Assembly (NCBI RefSeq): GCF_041431135.1
Contig: NZ_CP107799.1
Span: forward strand, 8,184,001-8,248,000
Origin: Streptomyces sp. NBC_00554
GTDB taxonomy: Bacteria; Actinomycetota; Actinomycetes; Streptomycetales; Streptomycetaceae
Length of the DNA: 64,000 nucleotides
Reading direction: 5' to 3'
The notes below the pieces were generated by a model. It made no database searches, was not told the origin of the DNA, and saw only the letters and a program-made list of their open reading frames with translations. Of the stretch, positions 34,690 through 43,039 are shown in pieces. How positions within the stretch are numbered: the stretch's first letter is position 1; every line of letters begins with the position of its first letter. The translations under genes were made by a program, and so were the position numbers.

Positions 34690-35268
34690 GTGCAGCAATC
34701 CGCCGTCCCGGAACTGGCACACACGCACACCAGCCCCATCCAGTGGGTCGCCACGGCCACCGCCATCGCCGGAGTCGTCGCGTTCTCCTCCGTACTGCAG
34801 CCCGACCCGGCGACAGCGGCCCAGGCCGCCGGTCCCGGCGCGAAGCCGGCCCAAGCCTCCGCCGCGGCTCCCGATCCGTCCGGCGTCGACTTCCCGATCG
34901 AGTGCGGGCCCACCAAAGTCCTCGTCCAGAAGAAGGCCTCCGGAGACCTCGACGGCGACGGGCGCCCGGAGACCGTCGCCGTGGTCCGCTGCGACGCGGG
35001 CTCGGGCACCCCGCCCAACGGCGTCTACGTCCTCACCCAGGCCGCGGACGAGGCCAAGCCCCGCGTCGTGGCCACCCTGGTCGACCCCAAGGACCGCCTG
35101 AGCGTCACCGACTTCGCGCTGAGTGACGACGCCGTCACCGCCACACTCCTCGGCTACTCCTCGTCCGACGTACCGAGTTGCTGCCCGGACGTGAAGGATC
35201 TCGCCAAGTGGCAGTGGACGAACGGCGCGTTCGTCCGCTCGACACCCGCCGGAGCCCAGGGCGTCTGA
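34690..35268 (+). CDS. Secreted or membrane-anchored protein of unknown function
   Basis: With the GTG at 34690 (GGAG 9 nt upstream) the protein has 192 residues. It has a short N-terminal tail, one hydrophobic segment (about 16-37, WVATATAIAGVVAFSSVL), an Ala/Pro linker, then a compact domain. SGDLDGDGRPETVAVVRC resembles an FG-GAP or EF-like calcium loop. Two Cys (about 73 and 101) and an adjacent pair near the end (SCCPD) may form disulphides. I do not recognise a function. It converges on the ferredoxin gene. Confidence 0.75.
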   Translation: MQQSAVPELAHTHTSPIQWVATATAIAGVVAFSSVLQPDPATAAQAAGPGAKPAQASAAAPDPSGVDFPIECGPTKVLVQKKASGDLDGDGRPETVAVVRCDAGSGTPPNGVYVLTQAADEAKPRVVATLVDPKDRLSVTDFALSDDAVTATLLGYSSSDVPSCCPDVKDLAKWQWTNGAFVRSTPAGAQGV

Positions 35269-35297
35269 ACGCCCTCCGAAGCTCCGGGCATATGAGA

Positions 35298-35322
35298 ACA
35301 CCCTCCGCGCCGCGGAGGGTGT
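35298..35322. terminator. Bidirectional terminator
   Basis: ACACCCTCCGCG / CGCGGAGGGTGT form a 12-bp perfect stem, written with a 1-nt loop (in practice the top pairs open). It lies between the convergent secreted-protein and ferredoxin genes. Confidence 0.75.
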
Positions 35323-35360
35323 GAGAAAACAGACTTCGGTGACGCCGGGTGCACCTCAGG

Positions 35361-35666
35361 TCACTCCGCGTCAGGTCCGTACACTTCGACCTTGTCCGAA
35401 ACCCGACGTACGTGGATACAGTCGCCCGGACACTCCTTCGCGGAGTCCGTCACATCGCGCAGAAGCGGCAGCGGTACGGGCGTTGTGGCGCCCGGGACCT
35501 GCAGCAGTTCGTCGCCTGAGCCCTTCACGTACGCCAGGCCGTCAATGTCCAGCTCAAAGACCTCGGGCGCGTACTGGACGCAGATCCCGTCTCCGGTACA
35601 GAGATCCTGGTCGATCCAGACCTCGAGCTCCTCGGCGCCGACTCCGGCCTCCTGCTGCACGGTCAC
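35361..35666 (-). CDS. Small ferredoxin of actinobacterial 3Fe-4S/4Fe-4S type
   Basis: The 101-residue protein has IDQDLCTGDGICVQYAPEVF near residues 18-37 and SAKECPGDCIHV near 76-87. The Cys spacing (C-x5-C ... C-x3-C with Asp in the usual second-Cys place of each motif) fits a single 3Fe-4S cluster, like ferredoxins that feed cytochromes P450. No P450 or reductase gene is in the window. It is transcribed divergently from arc across 254 bp, a neighbourhood I recall being conserved in Streptomyces. Confidence 0.88.
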   Translation of the reverse strand: MTVQQEAGVGAEELEVWIDQDLCTGDGICVQYAPEVFELDIDGLAYVKGSGDELLQVPGATTPVPLPLLRDVTDSAKECPGDCIHVRRVSDKVEVYGPDAE

Positions 35667-35854
35667 TTCTCCTGCCGTTTCCTGCGCCGAACGACCCGAT
35701 ATCCCTGCAAGTCGGGCCAGCTCTGACGGGTGTTGAACACTTCGACCCTACCTCCGTCCGCTTCCCAATCATGTTGGGTGGGTATTCCACTGGCGTGAGG
35801 GAGAGCGCAAGGGTGAAGATCGGACACACCCCGACAGTCTTTGTGATCTAGGGG

Positions 35855-35882
35855 TTTCAATCGACACCCACCCAGGTAGGGT
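35855..35882 (+). promoter_or_regulatory. Putative arc promoter
   Basis: TTTCAA (35855-35860) and TAGGGT (35877-35882) are 16 bp apart and lie 38 bp before the GTG start, matching the loose vegetative consensus. Confidence 0.5.
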
Positions 35883-35920
35883 CTGGAAGCGTCCAGCTCC
35901 CCTTGGAGGAGGTGAGGACC

Positions 35921-37687
35921 GTGGCAGCCCACGACGACGACATGAACCGCGGCATCCGCCCGGGAAGAGGGTCCGATGACCCCGCCGGGCAGATTGCCTA
36001 CCTTGAGCAGGAGATCGCCGTCCTGCGACGCAAGCTCGCCGACTCTCCGCGACACACGAGGATTCTCGAAGAGCGGATCGTCGAGTTGCAGACGAACCTG
36101 GCCGGCGTGTCCGCTCAGAACGAGCGGCTCGCCAACACGCTCCGTGAGGCCCGCGACCAGATCGTGGCCCTCAAGGAAGAGGTCGACCGGCTCGCACAGC
36201 CGCCGGCGGGCTTCGGTGTCTTCCTCGTGGCCAACGAGGACGGCACGGCGGACATCTTCACTGGGGGCCGCAAGCTCCGGGTGAACGTCAGCCCCAGCGT
36301 GGAGCTCGAAGAGCTCAGGCGCGGCCAGGAAGTGATGCTCAACGAAGCTCTCAACGTGGTCGAGGCCATGGAGTACGAGAGCGTCGGTGAGATCGTCACC
36401 CTCAAGGAGATCCTCGAGGACGGCGAACGCGCCCTGGTACAGGGGCACACCGACGAGGAAAGGGTGGTGCGGCTCGCCGAGCCGCTCCTGGACGTCGTCA
36501 TCCGCCCTGGCGACGCCCTGCTTCTCGAACCCCGTTCCGGCTATGTCTACGAAGTCGTTCCGAAGAGCGAGGTCGAGGAACTCGTCCTCGAAGAGGTCCC
36601 GGACATCGGCTACGAGCAGATCGGCGGCCTGGGCAACCAGATCGAGATGATCCGCGACGCGGTCGAGCTCCCGTACCTCTACCCCGATCTGTACAAGGAG
36701 CACGAACTGCGGCCGCCCAAGGGCGTCCTGCTGTACGGGCCCCCCGGATGCGGAAAGACCCTCATCGCCAAGGCCGTCGCCAACTCGCTGGCCAAGAAGG
36801 TCGCGGAGGTCACCGGGCAGGGCGCCGGCAAGAGCTTCTTCCTCAACATCAAGGGCCCCGAGCTCCTGAACAAGTACGTCGGTGAGACCGAGCGGCAGAT
36901 CCGCCTCGTCTTCCAGCGTGCACGTGAGAAGGCCAGCGAGGGCACCCCCGTCATCGTCTTCTTCGACGAGATGGAGTCCCTCTTCCGCACCCGTGGATCA
37001 GGCGTCAGCTCGGACGTGGAGAACACCATCGTCCCCCAGCTGCTCGCCGAGATCGACGGCGTGGAGGGCCTGGAGAACGTGGTCGTGATCGGCGCCTCGA
37101 ACCGCGAGGACATGATCGACCCCGCCATCCTCCGCCCCGGCCGACTCGATGTGAAGATCAAGATCGAGCGCCCGGACGCCGAGGCCGCGAAGGACATCTT
37201 CGCGAAATACCTCACCGAGCGACTTCCGCTGCACTCCGACGACCTCGGTGAGCACGGCGGTGACCGGGCGGCGACGGTCAACAACATGATCCAGACCGCC
37301 GTGGAGCACATGTACGACGAGTCCGAGGAGAACCGCTTCCTCGAGGTCACGTACGCCAACGGCGACAAGGAAGTCCTGTACTTCAAGGACTTCAACTCCG
37401 GCGCCATGATCGAGAACATCGTCGGCCGCGCCAAGAAGGCGGCCATCAAGGCCTTCCTCGACCAGAACCAGAAGGGCATTCGGGTCTCCCACCTCCTCCA
37501 GGCATGCGTGGACGAGTTCAAGGAGAACGAAGACCTGCCGAACACCACCAACCCGGACGACTGGGCCCGAATCTCCGGCAAGAAGGGCGAACGGATCGTT
37601 TACATCCGTACCCTCGTCACCGGAAAGCAGGGCGCGGACACCGGACGCTCCATCGACACGGTGGCCAACACCGGTCAGTACCTGTAA
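35921..37687 (+). CDS. arc: Proteasome-activating AAA ATPase ARC/Mpa
   Basis: The 588-residue ring ATPase recognises Pup-tagged proteins and threads them into the 20S core. In order: an N-terminal coiled coil (AYLEQEIAVLRRKLA onward, about 25-95), OB-fold domains, then the AAA module with Walker A GPPGCGKT, Walker B VIVFFDEMESLF and ILRPGRLDVKIKI. The C-terminus is GQYL, the penultimate-Tyr motif that docks on the proteasome. The GTG at 35921 follows GGAGGTGAGG and gives the expected length; a TTG six codons earlier is less likely. Confidence 0.97.
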   Translation: MAAHDDDMNRGIRPGRGSDDPAGQIAYLEQEIAVLRRKLADSPRHTRILEERIVELQTNLAGVSAQNERLANTLREARDQIVALKEEVDRLAQPPAGFGVFLVANEDGTADIFTGGRKLRVNVSPSVELEELRRGQEVMLNEALNVVEAMEYESVGEIVTLKEILEDGERALVQGHTDEERVVRLAEPLLDVVIRPGDALLLEPRSGYVYEVVPKSEVEELVLEEVPDIGYEQIGGLGNQIEMIRDAVELPYLYPDLYKEHELRPPKGVLLYGPPGCGKTLIAKAVANSLAKKVAEVTGQGAGKSFFLNIKGPELLNKYVGETERQIRLVFQRAREKASEGTPVIVFFDEMESLFRTRGSGVSSDVENTIVPQLLAEIDGVEGLENVVVIGASNREDMIDPAILRPGRLDVKIKIERPDAEAAKDIFAKYLTERLPLHSDDLGEHGGDRAATVNNMIQTAVEHMYDESEENRFLEVTYANGDKEVLYFKDFNSGAMIENIVGRAKKAAIKAFLDQNQKGIRVSHLLQACVDEFKENEDLPNTTNPDDWARISGKKGERIVYIRTLVTGKQGADTGRSIDTVANTGQYL

Positions 37688-37696
37688 AAGACAGGG

Positions 37697-37731
37697 CGGC
37701 TGCGGGTGCCCTTCGCGGGTACCCGCAGCCG
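37697..37731 (+). terminator. arc terminator
   Basis: CGGCTGCGGGT / ACCCGCAGCCG, 11-bp stem with 13-nt loop, 9 bp after the arc stop, followed by ACTGCTTTCC. Confidence 0.75.
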
Positions 37732-37921
37732 ACTGCTTTCCGGGTCACGGCTGGAGCGAGGCAATGACGCAAATGATCTCCCCACCAGCGCAAAGGCGCT
37801 CTAGGCTCTTTCGTACCGCCGAGTCGCGCGTTGCGGGGTCGGGCACCGCACACGCACCGGAGCACCAGCGGTACTTGAGCAGCGTCCCCGACCGAGGACG
37901 CTGCCGGGCAAGGAGGGCCGC

Positions 37922-39433
37922 ATGACCGTACGGCGAGTAATGGGCATCGAAACGGAGTACGGGATCTCCGTCCCCGGCCACCCCAACGCCAATGCCATGC
38001 TCACCTCGTCCCAGATCGTCAACGCGTACGCGGCGGCGATGCACCGGGCCCGGCGGGCCCGCTGGGACTTCGAGGAGGAGAACCCGCTGCGGGACGCGCG
38101 GGGCTTCGACCTCGCCCGCGAGGCCGCCGACTCCAGCCAGCTCACCGACGAGGACATCGGTCTGGCCAACGTCATCCTCACCAACGGGGCGCGGCTGTAC
38201 GTGGACCACGCACACCCGGAGTACAGCTCGCCGGAGGTCACCAACCCGCTGGACGCCGTCCTGTGGGACAAGGCCGGCGAGCGCATCATGGCGGAGGCCG
38301 CGGAGCGCGCGGCCCAGCTGCCCGGCGCCCAGCCGATCCATCTCTACAAGAACAACACCGACAACAAGGGCGCCTCGTACGGCACGCACGAGAACTATCT
38401 GATGAAGCGGGAGACCCCCTTCTCGGACATCGTGCGCCACCTCACGCCGTTCTTCGTCTCACGCCAGGTCGTCACCGGAGCGGGCCGCGTCGGTATCGGT
38501 CAGGACGGGCACGAGCACGGCTTCCAGCTCAGCCAGCGCTCCGACTACTTCGAGGTCGAGGTGGGCCTGGAGACCACCCTGAAGCGCCCGATCATCAACA
38601 CCCGCGACGAGCCGCACGCGGACGCCGAGAAGTACCGCAGGCTGCACGTGATCATCGGCGACGCGAACCTTTCCGAGATCTCGACCTATCTGAAGCTGGG
38701 CACGACGGCCCTGGTCCTCTCGATGATCGAGGACGGCTTCATTGCTGTGGACCTGGCGGTCGACCAGCCCGTACGCACTCTCCACCAGGTCTCGCACGAC
38801 CCCACGCTCAAGCGCCTGGTCACGCTCCGCAGCGGCCGGACACTCACCGCTGTCCAGCTGCAGATGGAGTACTTCGAGCTGTCCCGCAAGTACGTGGAGG
38901 AACGGTTCGGGTCGGACGCCGACGAGCAGACCGTGGACGTCCTGCTCCGCTGGGAGGACACCCTGAACCGCCTGGAGAACGACCCGATGAGCCTCTCCGG
39001 AGAGCTCGACTGGGTCGCCAAGCGGGAGGTCATGGAGGGCTACCAGCGCCGTGACGGCCTCGACTGGGACGCCGCCCGGCTGCACCTGGTCGACCTCCAG
39101 TACGCCGACGTACGCGCCGAGAAGGGCATCTACAACCGTCTCGCGGCGCGCGGCAAGATGAAGCGACTCCTGGACGAGCAGGACGTCGAGAGGGCCCGTA
39201 CGAAGCCGCCTGAGGACACCCGCGCCTACTTCCGCGGACGCTGTCTGGAGCAGTACGCGGACGACGTCGCGGCGGCCTCCTGGGACTCGGTGATCTTCGA
39301 TCTGCCGGGCCGGGACTCGCTCCAGCGCGTCCCAACCCTTGAGCCGCTTCGCGGAACGCGTAATCACGTCAAGGAGCTCCTCGACCGCTGCCGCACGGCT
39401 GAAGACCTGGTCAAGGTCCTGTCGGGCGGTTGA
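37922..39433 (+). CDS. dop: Deamidase/depupylase Dop
   Basis: The 503-residue carboxylate-amine-ligase-fold enzyme deamidates Pup's C-terminal Gln and removes Pup from substrates. RRVMGIETEYGISVPGHPN at the N-terminus holds the first metal Glu. NNTDNKGASYGTHENYL and RPIINTRDEPHADAEKYRRLHVI are shared with PafA. The long loop after residue 40 (HRARRARWDFEEENPLRDARG) distinguishes Dop from PafA. Pup here already ends in Glu, so depupylation is probably its main role. Confidence 0.96.
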   Translation: MTVRRVMGIETEYGISVPGHPNANAMLTSSQIVNAYAAAMHRARRARWDFEEENPLRDARGFDLAREAADSSQLTDEDIGLANVILTNGARLYVDHAHPEYSSPEVTNPLDAVLWDKAGERIMAEAAERAAQLPGAQPIHLYKNNTDNKGASYGTHENYLMKRETPFSDIVRHLTPFFVSRQVVTGAGRVGIGQDGHEHGFQLSQRSDYFEVEVGLETTLKRPIINTRDEPHADAEKYRRLHVIIGDANLSEISTYLKLGTTALVLSMIEDGFIAVDLAVDQPVRTLHQVSHDPTLKRLVTLRSGRTLTAVQLQMEYFELSRKYVEERFGSDADEQTVDVLLRWEDTLNRLENDPMSLSGELDWVAKREVMEGYQRRDGLDWDAARLHLVDLQYADVRAEKGIYNRLAARGKMKRLLDEQDVERARTKPPEDTRAYFRGRCLEQYADDVAAASWDSVIFDLPGRDSLQRVPTLEPLRGTRNHVKELLDRCRTAEDLVKVLSGG

Positions 39434-39601
39434 GCGGCCGCGCCGGGGCCTGCACGGCCGAAGCGGCGGATCGGGGTGGAAAGAAGCCGCGTCCGGGAAT
39501 CATCGAGGTGGCTCCCGGACGTTGTAGCAACTGCGGGGCCGATGTCGGACCCTGCTTGTAGGGTCTGATCAAGAACGTCGAACCGAGCGGGGTGAGGGTT
39601 T

Positions 39602-39820
39602 ATGGCGACCAAGGACACCGGCGGCGGACAGCAGAAGGCCACGCGTTCCACCGAGGAGGTCGAGGAGCAGGCGCAGGAGGCGCAGGCTTCCGAGGACCTC
39701 AAGGAACGCCAGGAGAAGCTGAGCGACGATGTCGACTCCGTACTGGACGAGATCGACGACGTCCTCGAGGAGAACGCCGAGGACTTCGTGCGTTCCTTCG
39801 TTCAAAAGGGCGGAGAGTAA
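39602..39820 (+). CDS. pup: Prokaryotic ubiquitin-like protein Pup
   Basis: The 72-residue protein is highly acidic and predicted disordered with a helical segment (SDDVDSVLDEIDDVLEENAE). It ends FVRSFVQKGGE. The C-terminal Gly-Gly-Glu means it can be ligated to Lys residues by PafA without prior deamidation, unlike mycobacterial Pup, which ends in Gln. GGGGTGAGGG lies upstream. It precedes prcB by 147 bp. Confidence 0.97.
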   Translation: MATKDTGGGQQKATRSTEEVEEQAQEAQASEDLKERQEKLSDDVDSVLDEIDDVLEENAEDFVRSFVQKGGE

Positions 39821-39967
39821 CGCCAGTTGTCCGCCCCGGAGTCGGCCTGATCCAGCGGGTCGGCGCCGGGACGGATGATCGGCGTTCGCGCGGGTATGGT
39901 CCGTGCACAGATTTGATGATCGGCTCGGCCGTCCACGGCGGGCCGCAGCCTACGTGGAAGGAATCGC

Positions 39968-40813
39968 GTGGAAGCCAACCCTCGTAGCACCGGGCGTCTG
40001 CCGGCTGCCTTCCTGACGCCCGGGTCGTCGTCCTTCATGGACTTCCTGTCCGACCACCAGCCGGACATGCTCCCGGGCAGGCGGCAGCTGCCGCCCACCC
40101 AGGGTGTGATCGAAGCCCCGCACGGCACGACCATCGTGGCCGTCACCTTCCCCGGTGGTGTGGTCCTCGCCGGTGACCGGCGGGCCACCATGGGGAATGT
40201 CATCGCGCAGCGTGACATCGAGAAGGTCTTCCCGGCCGACGAGTACTCGGCGGTGGGCATCGCCGGTACGGCGGGTCTGGCCGTGGAGATGGTCAAGCTG
40301 TTCCAGCTGGAACTCGAGCACTTCGAGAAGGTGGAGGGCGCCACGCTCTCCCTGGAGGGCAAGGCCAACCGCCTCTCCACCATGATCCGTTCCAACCTCG
40401 GCATGGCCATGCAGGGCCTCGCCGTGGTTCCCCTCTTCGCGGGCTACGACGTGGACCGCGAGAGGGGCCGCATCTTCTCCTACGACGTCACCGGCGGCCG
40501 TTCCGAGGAGCACGGCTTCGCCGGCACCGGCTCCGGCTCGGTCTTCGCGCGCGGTGCCATGAAGAAGCTCTACCGCAAGGACCTTTCCGAAGCGGAGGCC
40601 ACGACCCTCGTCGTCCAGGCCCTGTACGACGCGGCCGACGACGACTCGGCGACCGGTGGTCCCGATGTCGCCCGCCGGATCTACCCGATCGTCACCGTGA
40701 TCACCGAGGACGGATTCCGCCGTCTGGGAGACGAGGAGTCCTCCGAGATCGCCCGCTCGATCCTGGAGCGGCGCCTTGAGCAGCCCGACGGTCCGCGGGC
40801 CGCGCTGCTCTGA
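39968..40813 (+). CDS. prcB: 20S proteasome beta subunit PrcB
   Basis: The 281-residue precursor starts at GTG with AAGGAA upstream. A 53-residue propeptide ends EAPHG, and cleavage exposes the catalytic Thr54 of TTIVAVTFPGGVVLAGDRRAT. LSEAEATTLVVQALYDAADDDSATGG is typical of bacterial PrcB. It forms the proteolytic inner rings with PrcA. Confidence 0.97.
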   Translation: MEANPRSTGRLPAAFLTPGSSSFMDFLSDHQPDMLPGRRQLPPTQGVIEAPHGTTIVAVTFPGGVVLAGDRRATMGNVIAQRDIEKVFPADEYSAVGIAGTAGLAVEMVKLFQLELEHFEKVEGATLSLEGKANRLSTMIRSNLGMAMQGLAVVPLFAGYDVDRERGRIFSYDVTGGRSEEHGFAGTGSGSVFARGAMKKLYRKDLSEAEATTLVVQALYDAADDDSATGGPDVARRIYPIVTVITEDGFRRLGDEESSEIARSILERRLEQPDGPRAALL

Positions 40814-40885
40814 CAGCGGCTTCTCGACGGCCGCTCCGGCAGCGGTTTCCTGACAGCCGCTCCGGCAGTGGCTTCTTGGCAAAGT
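40814..40885. repeat. 26-bp tandem repeat between prcB and prcA
   Basis: Copies at 40814-40839 and 40840-40865 (each starting CAGCGG and ending CCGCTCCGG) are followed by a decayed third copy to about 40885. The array starts directly after the prcB stop and fills most of the 108-bp gap within a subunit pair that is needed in equal amounts. Confidence 0.75.
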
Positions 40886-40921
40886 GATCCAGTGACTTCG
40901 ATAGAAAGGGACGGATAACCG

Positions 40922-41668
40922 GTGTCGACGCCGTTCTATGTCTCACCCCAGCAGGCGATGGCCGACCGGGCGGAATACGCCCGGAAGGGCATCGCCCGTG
41001 GCCGCAGCCTCGTCGTGCTGCAGTATGCCGACGGCATCGTGTTCGTCGGCGAGAACCCGTCCCGTGCGCTGCACAAGTTCAGCGAGATCTATGACCGGAT
41101 CGGCTTCGCCGCCGCCGGCAAATACAACGAGTACGAGAATCTGCGGATCGGCGGTGTTCGTTATGCCGATCTGCGGGGTTACACCTATGACCGTGACGAT
41201 GTGACCGCCCGCGGTCTTGCCAATGTGTATGCCCAGACGCTCGGCACGATCTTCTCCAGTGCGGCCGAGAAGCCGTACGAGGTGGAACTCGTGGTCGCCG
41301 AGGTGGGGGACACCCCCGAGGGCGACCAGATCTACCGGCTGCCGCACGACGGGTCGATCGTGGATGAGCACGGGTCGGTCGCGGTGGGTGGCAATGCCGA
41401 GCAGATCAGCAGCTATCTGGATCAGCGTCATGAAGACGGCATGTCGCTTGCCGAGGCGTTGAAGCTGGCCGTGCAGTCGCTGTCCCGTGAGGCGAACGGG
41501 GGGGAGCGGGAGATTCCCGCGGAGCGGCTCGAGGTTGCGATTCTTGACCGGACGCGGCCGCAGCAGCGGAAGTTCAAGCGGATTGTTGGGCGGCAGCTGG
41601 CTCGGTTGCTCGAGGCGGACGGGGCGTCTACGGCTACCGAGGCGGAGGATCCTGAGGACGACGAGTGA
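40922..41668 (+). CDS. prcA: 20S proteasome alpha subunit PrcA
   Basis: The 248-residue protein forms the outer gating rings. The N-terminal gating segment STPFYVSPQQAMADRAEYARKG precedes the fold beginning GRSLVVLQYADGIVFVGEN. The C-terminal acidic tail (TATEAEDPEDDE) is common in Streptomyces. Starts at GTG. It is downstream of prcB, with a terminator-like hairpin 22 bp after its stop. Confidence 0.97.
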   Translation: MSTPFYVSPQQAMADRAEYARKGIARGRSLVVLQYADGIVFVGENPSRALHKFSEIYDRIGFAAAGKYNEYENLRIGGVRYADLRGYTYDRDDVTARGLANVYAQTLGTIFSSAAEKPYEVELVVAEVGDTPEGDQIYRLPHDGSIVDEHGSVAVGGNAEQISSYLDQRHEDGMSLAEALKLAVQSLSREANGGEREIPAERLEVAILDRTRPQQRKFKRIVGRQLARLLEADGASTATEAEDPEDDE

Positions 41669-41690
41669 GCCTCGTCCTTGCCTTGCTCGG

Positions 41691-41722
41691 CGCGTGCCCC
41701 GGTCGCTAGTGGTCGGGGCGCG
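41691..41722 (+). terminator. prcA terminator
   Basis: CGCGTGCCCCG / CGGGGCGCG form a stem with one mismatch, followed by GCGTTTTGG. Confidence 0.6.
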
Positions 41723-41754
41723 CGGCGTTTTGGGGCGCCTGCGGGTGGGGGGTC

Positions 41755-41870
41755 GGGGCCGGGGGCCGGTACATCCGCCCGTCGCCGATGGGCACTTTTG
41801 TTGGTTGTAGGGCTTGGGGGCGGTGTGACCACGTACGCGACGGGCATTTGATGTACCGGCCCCCGGCCCC
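41755..41870. repeat. Long nested inverted repeat between prcA and the lacI-type gene
   Basis: Perfect 21-bp arms (41755-41775 and 41850-41870; left arm begins GGGGCCGGGGGCC and ends GGTACATC) enclose a second pair GCCCGTCGC / GCGACGGGC (41777-41785, 41837-41845). The 51-bp centre shows no coding frame. It is longer than the terminators nearby and resembles a small palindromic mobile or structural element. Confidence 0.75.
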
Positions 41871-41913
41871 TTCCGTGCGTTCGCGGCTGCGGGTGCGCGC
41901 TGGCCCGAGGGCC

Positions 41914-42930
41914 CTAGGGCTGGCGTGGTGGGGCTGTGGAGCCTCGTACGACGAGTTCTACCGGGATGTCGCCCTGCGGGGGTGTCTTGCCCTCCAGGAC
42001 GGCTAGGAGGGCCTGCATGCCTCGTTCGCCGAATAGTTCTGCGTTCAGGCGGACTGTGGTGAGTTCTGGGTCGATGGCTCTGGAGAGGGCCAGGTCGTCC
42101 AGGCCGGTGATGGAGAGGTCGTCCGGGATGTGGAGGCCCAGGCGGCGGGCGGCCTTGTAGGCGCCTGCGGCCAGTTTGTCGTCGTCGCAGACCAGGGCTG
42201 TTGGGCGGGGGCCTGGGGCTCTCAGGGCGGTCTCGGCGGCCTCCAGGGCGCCCTCTATGGAGATGGGGGCGCGGGCTGTGCGGAGTTCTGTGCCGGGGAC
42301 CTCTGCCAGGCGTGCGGACAGTTCGTGGGCTCTGACCTCGAAGGTCCAGGAGGGGATGTCGGCCGCCAGGTGCAGGAAGCGGCGGTGGCCGAGGGCCAGG
42401 AGGTGTTCGGCCACCTGGCGTACGCCGTCCCTGATGTCCAGGTTGACGGTCGCGGCGCCCAGGCTGCCTGCGGGGTCGCTGTCCAGCATGACCAGGGGGA
42501 GCTGGTCGCCGCGGATCGCGGTGAGGGCGTCGGCGGCCATGGAGGAGGCGATCACGCCGTCCAGGGCCGCGGGTGCCGAGCCGAAGGGGTCACGGGCGGG
42601 GCCGATGCCTTCGGGGGAGGGGTAGAGGACGACTCCGAAGCCGTGCTCGGACGCCACCCGGGCGGCGCCCGTGTAGACGCCGGCGAAGAACTCGGTGGTC
42701 AGCGCGGGGACCACTAGGAGGACGGTGCGGGTGCGGCCGAGGCGGAGGTTGCGGGCGGCGACGTTCGGGCGGTAGCCGAGCTCCTGGGCGGCTTCCCGGA
42801 CCCGTTCCGCTGTGGCTTCGGAGACCCGGCCGCGCCATTTGTCGCCGAGCACCAGCGAGACGGCGGCCTGGGAGACCCCGGCGACCTGGGCGACGTCCCG
42901 GCTCGTGGGGCGCGTGCTACCTCGTGCCAC
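41914..42930 (-). CDS. LacI-family transcriptional regulator
   Basis: The 338-residue protein has the DNA-binding headpiece TSRDVAQVAGVSQAAVSLVL (about 9-28) with hinge ELGYRPNVAARNLR. A periplasmic-binding-like effector domain follows, ending in the dimer/ligand region SITGLDDLALSRAIDPELTT. The GTG at 42930 with GGGAGCAGG upstream is the likely start. It is divergent from an MFS transporter, its likely target. Inducer unknown. Confidence 0.9.
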   Translation of the reverse strand: MARGSTRPTSRDVAQVAGVSQAAVSLVLGDKWRGRVSEATAERVREAAQELGYRPNVAARNLRLGRTRTVLLVVPALTTEFFAGVYTGAARVASEHGFGVVLYPSPEGIGPARDPFGSAPAALDGVIASSMAADALTAIRGDQLPLVMLDSDPAGSLGAATVNLDIRDGVRQVAEHLLALGHRRFLHLAADIPSWTFEVRAHELSARLAEVPGTELRTARAPISIEGALEAAETALRAPGPRPTALVCDDDKLAAGAYKAARRLGLHIPDDLSITGLDDLALSRAIDPELTTVRLNAELFGERGMQALLAVLEGKTPPQGDIPVELVVRGSTAPPRQP

Positions 42931-42970
42931 CGTCGACCTGCTCCCTCGTCTGGACTCGCGGACTGCGCAC

Positions 42971-43005
42971 ATGGTACGTATGGGAGAGGACGTTATACGT
43001 AAAAC
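42971..43005. promoter_or_regulatory. Putative operator/promoter region between lacI-type and MFS genes
   Basis: GGTACGTA and GTTATACGTAAAAC give two TACGTA-centred sites 20 bp apart in the 109-bp divergent gap. They could be LacI-family half-operators. The A/T-rich stretch is unusual for the region. Confidence 0.4.
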
Positions 43006-43039
43006 TTCAGGCGTCACGGGATTACGAGAAGGGCACGTC

